NCBI GenBank assembly: GCA_002110485.1
Contig: MOWL01000001.1
Span: 496,001 to 560,000 of the forward strand
Length of the DNA: 64,000 nt
DNA from: Emergomyces orientalis
Lineage: Eukaryota; Ascomycota; Eurotiomycetes; Onygenales; Ajellomycetaceae
Direction of reading: 5' to 3'
The notes under the pieces were generated by a model. The model saw only the letters and a program-made list of their open reading frames with translations. It was not told the DNA's origin and ran no database searches. The position numbers were made by a program, and so were the translations under genes. Shown one piece after another: positions 58,947 to 64,000 of the stretch (within the stretch, counting starts at the first letter, position 1; each line of letters opens with the position of its first letter).

Positions 58947-61783
58947 TCACATGACGACACAATCACCTTGGTTCTGATTGACCGCGGAACGCGAAACTCG
59001 GGTTTTCTGCATTTTGGCCCCACCACGCTTCAGCTCCTCCAGGCGTTCGCGCGCTTTCATGAAGTTTTGTGCTAGAAAAAATAAGGTGTCAGAATACGGG
59101 GTTGGAATATAGGAAAAGGCAAACGACACGATAAAGAGATATTCGATTGGAGAGGGTGAAACACAACTTACAAGATGCTTTCCAGTACCACCTCTTGGCA
59201 TCCTCCAAATTGGCTGGAACGCCAATACCAACTTCAGTGAAATAACCCATCGCATACTCCGCCTTTGCCAACCCCGCCATGGCGGCCTTGCGTGCCCATA
59301 AATATGCCTCCGTGTCGCTCTGTTGCAAAATCCCCTCAGCTCCGGTAAGGTACCAACCAGAAAGTGACAGCTCGCCCTGGTGCTCGCCTTGCGCAGCAGC
59401 CTGGGTATACCACATTATACTCAAGCGTGGGTCGACAGGACATCCAAGCAGGCCATGCTCATACGCAGCACCGAGACGGTATTGCGAAAACTTATACCCA
59501 AGTTCCGCAGCTTGTTCCAAAAGCTCCCGAGAGTACCCTTCGTCCTGGATGATAGCGTCATTTCCATTAGGATTCTCATAAAGCAACGCCAATTCGTGGA
59601 GCGCATGGGGATTATTCTCGTCTGCTCGTTCAGCGGCTCGTTTCAGCCAGGATACTGCTTCTCGAGGATTCTTTGGCTGTCCTAATAGGCCCTTCAAGAG
59701 GATCATGCCCATCTTATACGTTGCGGGGGTATCACCTAACGCAGCAGCCCGCCTATACCATTGCACAGCTTTCATTGGATCCCGTTTCGTGCCTCCCCCA
59801 CCCTCATAGCCCATCTCACAACAGACCGCCAACCTGTAGGCAGATTCGGGGTGCCCGCCCTTCGCAGCAGATTGGTACAGTGAGAAAGCTTCTCTTGGGT
59901 CAACTTCTAGACCAAGTTGGCCCTCACCATAACAATCTGCTAGGTAAAACATCGCAGGCGGATACCCTGCACTCACCAGCTTCTTGACTATTTTGTGCGC
60001 GTCAAAAATATACCGTTCGCGGTTCTTGTTTTTTGTTCTTACATCAGCCCTTCCGTTGTCATCTATCAGGACTACAGAAGCTTCAACAAGTTTTTTGGCC
60101 AAGAAAAGTTGAGCTTTGTGATCTGAAGGGTTATTCTTGGCTGTTTGTTGGATACGATTAAGCTCTTCGTGTGTAATAGAAGCTGGGCCTTGTCTGTCAT
60201 GTGCTGTCGGGGCCGGGGGTCCGGGCCCCAATTGACCTTGCGCTGGCATTGGGGGAGGATTGTCGTATTGCCTGACTGGGGGTGGTTTTGCCCCTTTATC
60301 CAGACCAGGGCGGAACGGAACTGGGTGCTGAGGAAGCGCATCTGGATGTTGCGATGGGCTATCTACTAAGGGGGAGCCGCTCGGCTGATTCTGGTATCCA
60401 GTTGGGCCCTCAGGATACTGCATGTGTGTGCCTTGGCCTGGAGGGCTGTATCGTTTGGGTGGCGGTCGAGGAGGGCCATATCCACCCCTCCCACCTCCAC
60501 CACCTCCATGGTACGCAGGTCCAGGTCCCATCCCTCGAGTTGGGTGGCGTTGCGGATGGGCACCAGTTGAGGGTGGACCGTAGTCATCTGTTAATTGCCC
60601 CTGGTCGTATGTGCCGCCTGGAGACGGAGGAAGGTCAAACTGGAAGCCAGCGTTTTCAAATTGATTTGCTGGCGAGTCTAGCGAGTTGCTTGAAGTGGGG
60701 CCTCCAGGGCGATAAGCAGTGTAGCCGTTGCCAGTGTTAGGAGTCGACAGCCCATTACCCCGTGGATTATCACCGGGCACGATGTTATCATCACGAACAT
60801 CCGACATTGCATTGAAATTCGGCATATCCGACTCTCCTGGATCATTAGGTCCGAAGTAGGCATCAAGAAAGTCATCAGGTAGATCTGTCCCATTATCCAT
60901 TGCGCCGCCTCCACTCTCCGGGAAAGGTGCGCTGTTAGGGTTCGGACCGCCAGCCGCGCCTGGACGTGGCATAGGTGGCTCCTGCCATTTTTGCTGTCCT
61001 GGATACTGCGGAGCAGTCGAACTCTGGTTAATAGGCATCGTCGCGCTCCTCTTTGGTCCCATCGGAAGTTCAATGTCAGGTAAGGGTGCCATATTTCTGC
61101 CACCGGGTGGACCACCCCAAGGCGGAATTTCCTGCTGTCGTTGTCGAGGGCGGTTGGAGTTTGAGGTGTGCGGCCTCTGCTCAGGAGGCCTCATAGATGA
61201 GTCATTGATATCCAAAGCACCCATTCGCCTGTCGAATTCATTTGAATTTCCCCGCCTCCTTGTTGGGAAAGCAGGAAATGGATTGTCAAACGAGGATTCT
61301 CCCGGATATGTTGGGGACAACGGTGGCGCATCGTTAGCTGGGACAATCTGTCAGTATTGGAGGCCAAGAGCGGTTATCGCTGTGTTACAACTTACGATGT
61401 CTTGGCCTTTGCTGGAGAGGTGGAGGTCGAGGGAATGATTTATCAAAGTTAGGTGGTAGTGGTCCCGGTAGTGGTCCCGGTGGTGGTCCCGGTGGAGGCC
61501 CATTCATAAGACGGCGCTCACCATACCCATACCGATCCGGCGGCGGGCCTCCGCGGCCTCGGTTCGGAGGAGCATATTGGTCATAGGGCCCACGGCCTCG
61601 TTGTCCTCCACCACCATATCCACCGCGATCATCGTGGTATTGTCCACGGTCGTCGTAGTTCGGATTTCGGGGTCCCGGCCCATAGCCTCCTCGTCCCCGA
61701 TTTTGATATCCATAATTTTGGGGTGGGGGCGGTGGTCTATCGTTGTACTGTCGCGGAGGGCCGCCCCTCTGCGGGTATGCCAT
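58947..61783 (-). CDS. SKT5: Chitin synthase activator, Skt5/Chs4 type, with Sel1 repeats
   Basis: Binds and activates class IV chitin synthase (Chs3) at the plasma membrane for wall and septum formation. I read complement(join(58947..59071,59172..61337,61396..61783)), 892 residues. The first ~430 residues are Pro/Gly/Gln-rich and disordered, with RGRGGYG- and GPPP-type runs and a PGPLPGPLPP stretch. About seven Sel1-like repeats follow (residues about 480-800), each with the A-x-x-x-G pattern, such as LADCYGEGQLGLEVDPREAF and GAAYEHGLLGCPVDPRLS. The last exon adds a basic helix and ends in CVVM, a CAAX box for farnesylation, as in yeast Skt5/Chs4. The terminal 125-base exon alone supplies the lipid anchor. 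Confidence 0.92.
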
Positions 61784-62299
61784 GTCAACCTATACCAAAG
61801 ACACACGATGTATCCAAAGGCTTCGCGCTCTTGTTTCGCAGATATTGAATGTTTGGGAAAAGTAGAAGGTTGTGACGTATAAATATCCTAACGGACTAAA
61901 ATTAGCTACAGAGTGCTTGAAGAAGAAGAAAAACTATACTAACAAAGGATCGTTCGAGTTCTAAATTCGTACCAAAAAATGAAGGTAGTGCCAGTAGCGT
62001 AAAAGCGTGAAGTGCAAATGGTGCTCACACAAATTCGAAACCCAAGGATATATATATATTTTCAAGAGGGGATGTAAATTATCGAGAAGTGGCCCGTAAT
62101 CGTAAGGAACTCAGATATATTCCAGATTTAGGGACGGGTATATTTAGATAGAAAATTGGCGCGTGCTAGACGATGATGTCGAAATGCAATCACGAGAAGA
62201 GCCGCAACACAATCTAACCTCGTTGGTATCGATACACAAGCAGTGGCCAGCAGATAACCCGCCTTATCAAGTATCAGGAGAGGGGAGCGAATGGTAAGT
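61784..62299. promoter_or_regulatory. Promoter side of the chitin synthase activator, up to the LTR
   Basis: About 516 bases between the SKT5-like start codon and the retrotransposon LTR. No coding exon recognised; a non-coding first exon is possible. Confidence 0.45.
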
Positions 62300-62679
62300 T
62301 GTTGAACTGGAGTCGCAAAGTCTCACATGCCCCTATGCTGCCAGTAGTACGAGGGGATTGGCGTAGCGCGACCCGGGGGAAACCAATCACACTGACAAGT
62401 TTGTTTGCTTGCTCGATGCAACCACGCCCGTGCACCTGACGAGAAATCCACAGTTTTTAGCAGCCACTGAGGAGGGTATCTATTGAAGCGACAGAGCAGC
62501 GAGGAATAAGGAGAGATGGCTTGTCGCAGACGAAGAAATCGCAGAACAGACGGAGAAAAAGAAGATGAGGTTGATGTTCATAGAGTGCATCAAGCCTATC
62601 ATATTGAACTACCTAACTAGCTAAAATATATATGTGTGTGTGGGGCATGTGACCCGGGTAGCCCTAGTATCACCTAACA
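62300..62679 (-). repeat. Copia 3' LTR (proposed limits)
   Basis: On the minus strand it starts TGTTAGG directly after the G7 polypurine tract and, by my reading, ends TTCAACA, giving TGTT/AACA inverted ends and a length of 380. A TATA-rich stretch lies near its start. The left limit is a proposal; 62292 is an alternative. If right, the five bases 62295-62299 are one target-site duplicate. Confidence 0.6.
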
Positions 62680-62779
62680 CCCCCCCATGCTAGGGCGCCC
62701 CAGGAGCACGCACACAGGCCACGCCATAGGCATCAAAAATCAAAATAGCAGCTAAGTACAAAACTTTTAGTTAAATCCA

Positions 62780-64000
62780 TTAAGCAGATCCCCCCGAACC
62801 AATCAAGCCAAGATTAGCCACAAAAGCATTGAATGCGGGCCTAGGCAGCGCCTTCGTAAAACCATCCGCCTTATTCTCCGTTGAGCTGACGTGCCGAAGA
62901 AGGAGCTCCTTTTTAGCCACTAGATCGCGTAATATATGGTAGCGGACTTCAATATGCCTCGAGCGCTTAGTTAAAGACTCGCCGTTAGCTAGATCAATGG
63001 CACCTTTATTATCAATATGCAGATTATTGGAAAGAACATAGCCATCCGCATTCTCAAGCAGTCCCGCATCATGCAGCATATCTTTAAGCCAAATCAGCTC
63101 GCACGCAGCTTCGCTAGCAGCAATATACTCAGCTTCAGTTGTGGACTTCGCCGTAGAGATCTGCCGCTGCGAACGCCATGATACGGGAGCTCCATTGATC
63201 ATTATAATATAGCCCGTAGTCGATTTATATTGGGGGTCTGCACCCGCCCAATCTGAATCCGCGTAGGCCATGGGAGCCAGCCCTTCGTCCCCTATATTCC
63301 TCTTATACAGAATGCCCGTAGTCCTAGTCTTCTTCATATAGCGGAGAACATGCTTCAAAGCAGCCCAGCACTCCTTATTTGGGCGAGAATTGAATCGCGA
63401 TAAATAATTTACCGCGAACATTATATCCGGTCTGGTGCTTGTAACCAGATATTGAAGAGACCCAAGCCCTTGACGATATCGCGTAGCCGTAAAATCATCA
63501 TCAAGGCCCTTATCCTCATCCGGCGAGAACTGGAGCTTTGTGCCAGCATTCATGGGGGTTGGTGCCGGATTGATTGCAGTCATGCCAAAATCATCAAGGA
63601 TCTCATCAATATAGCGTGTTTGCGTGACCAGTAAATCACCATTACGGCCCGCAATTTCCATACCTAAGTATGGCTTATCATCGTCGATTCTTTTGGTGTC
63701 AAAACGCTTCGCAATCTCATCGAGAACCCAGTCAATATCATGCTCATTGGGCCCCGTAACGCGGCAGTCATCAACGTGCAGCGTCAAATACACCTTACGG
63801 ATGGGGTGATATAGGAATCCGCCGTCATACGGTGATATGCGGAAACCAATCGAAGTGAGATGCTCAGTGGCAAGAAAATACCACGTCCTCGCAGCTTGCT
63901 TCAGCCCATACAGGCTCTGGCGAACCAGGCCAACTAGATTGCCCCTGCCATGTTTTATGCCCGTCGGGAGCTGCATATAGATCATTTCTTCCTGTGGCAG
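62780..64000 (-). CDS. Copia Pol polyprotein, reverse transcriptase and RNase H part (5' end outside window)
   Basis: The frame is open from the window edge (64000) to the TAA at 62780-62782, about 406 codons without a stop. The RT block VGLVRQSLYGLKQAARTWY and the catalytic pair in LTLHVDDC (HVDD where YVDD is usual) are visible, then the Copia-type LGMEI and the GSLQYLVTSTRPDI block. RNase H begins at AYADSDWAG with KSTTGYI, STTEAEYIA and HIDNKGAIDLA, and ends with RSRHIEVRYH. Domain order RT then RNase H with integrase upstream is Ty1/Copia. All active-site acids of RNase H seem present, so the element may be recent. Confidence 0.92.
   Translation of the reverse strand: MPQEEMIYMQLPTGIKHGRGNLVGLVRQSLYGLKQAARTWYFLATEHLTSIGFRISPYDGGFLYHPIRKVYLTLHVDDCRVTGPNEHDIDWVLDEIAKRFDTKRIDDDKPYLGMEIAGRNGDLLVTQTRYIDEILDDFGMTAINPAPTPMNAGTKLQFSPDEDKGLDDDFTATRYRQGLGSLQYLVTSTRPDIMFAVNYLSRFNSRPNKECWAALKHVLRYMKKTRTTGILYKRNIGDEGLAPMAYADSDWAGADPQYKSTTGYIIMINGAPVSWRSQRQISTAKSTTEAEYIAASEAACELIWLKDMLHDAGLLENADGYVLSNNLHIDNKGAIDLANGESLTKRSRHIEVRYHILRDLVAKKELLLRHVSSTENKADGFTKALPRPAFNAFVANLGLIGSGGSA

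Larger units (their letters stand above)
62300..64000 (-). mobile_element. Ty1/Copia LTR retrotransposon, 3' part
   Basis: From right to left (element 5' to 3'): reverse transcriptase and RNase H coding sequence running off the window, a short untranslated part, a G-run polypurine tract (62680-62686) and an LTR. The 5' two thirds lie outside the window. Confidence 0.85.

Overview
The window is nuclear DNA of a filamentous ascomycete. Most genes are split by short introns (about 50 to 130 bases) with GT..AG ends, the two tRNA genes also carry introns, and every recognisable protein is of fungal type (RID/Masc1-like DNA methyltransferase, Skt5-type chitin synthase activator, EF-3-family ABC protein, Copia retrotransposon). 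The set of families and the long AT-rich, gene-free stretches fit Eurotiomycetes, perhaps Onygenales; that placement is inference. Exon limits were assigned by reading frames across GT/AG sites and are not confirmed by transcripts.

Left part (1-27 kb). The window opens inside a RID-like cytosine methyltransferase that converges on a SET-domain methyltransferase. Three enzymes of the methylcitrate cycle follow, interleaved with other genes: 2-methylcitrate dehydratase (4.7-6.6 kb), 2-methylcitrate synthase (22.0-23.6 kb, minus) and a mitochondrial methylisocitrate lyase (24.5-26.6 kb), the last two divergent from one 846-base spacer. Between them lie an alpha/beta hydrolase, a GPI-anchored surface protein, a very-long-chain acyl-CoA synthetase, an EXD1-like exonuclease and a ruined GH92 alpha-mannosidase. 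Together the intact enzymes could activate fatty acids and dispose of propionyl-CoA in mitochondria.

Middle part (27-46 kb). A New1/Elf1-type EF-3-family ABC ATPase, an APC-superfamily permease and a type II membrane GH3 beta-glucosidase are followed by a segment bounded by a tRNA-Ile(UAU) and a tRNA-Tyr(GUA) gene. That segment holds two divergent uncharacterised genes; one shows a pattern compatible with a PD-(D/E)XK nuclease core. This is the part of the window I find least explained.

Right part (46-64 kb). Peroxisomal malate synthase, a zinc alcohol dehydrogenase with a mitochondrial-looking leader, the mitochondrial pyruvate carrier subunit Mpc2 and complex I subunit NDUFA2 (the latter two sharing a 502-base divergent promoter), a membrane-anchored LigB-type dioxygenase, and the prenylated chitin synthase activator. 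The window ends in the 3' part of an uninterrupted Copia retrotransposon whose LTR lies about 0.5 kb upstream of the chitin synthase activator.
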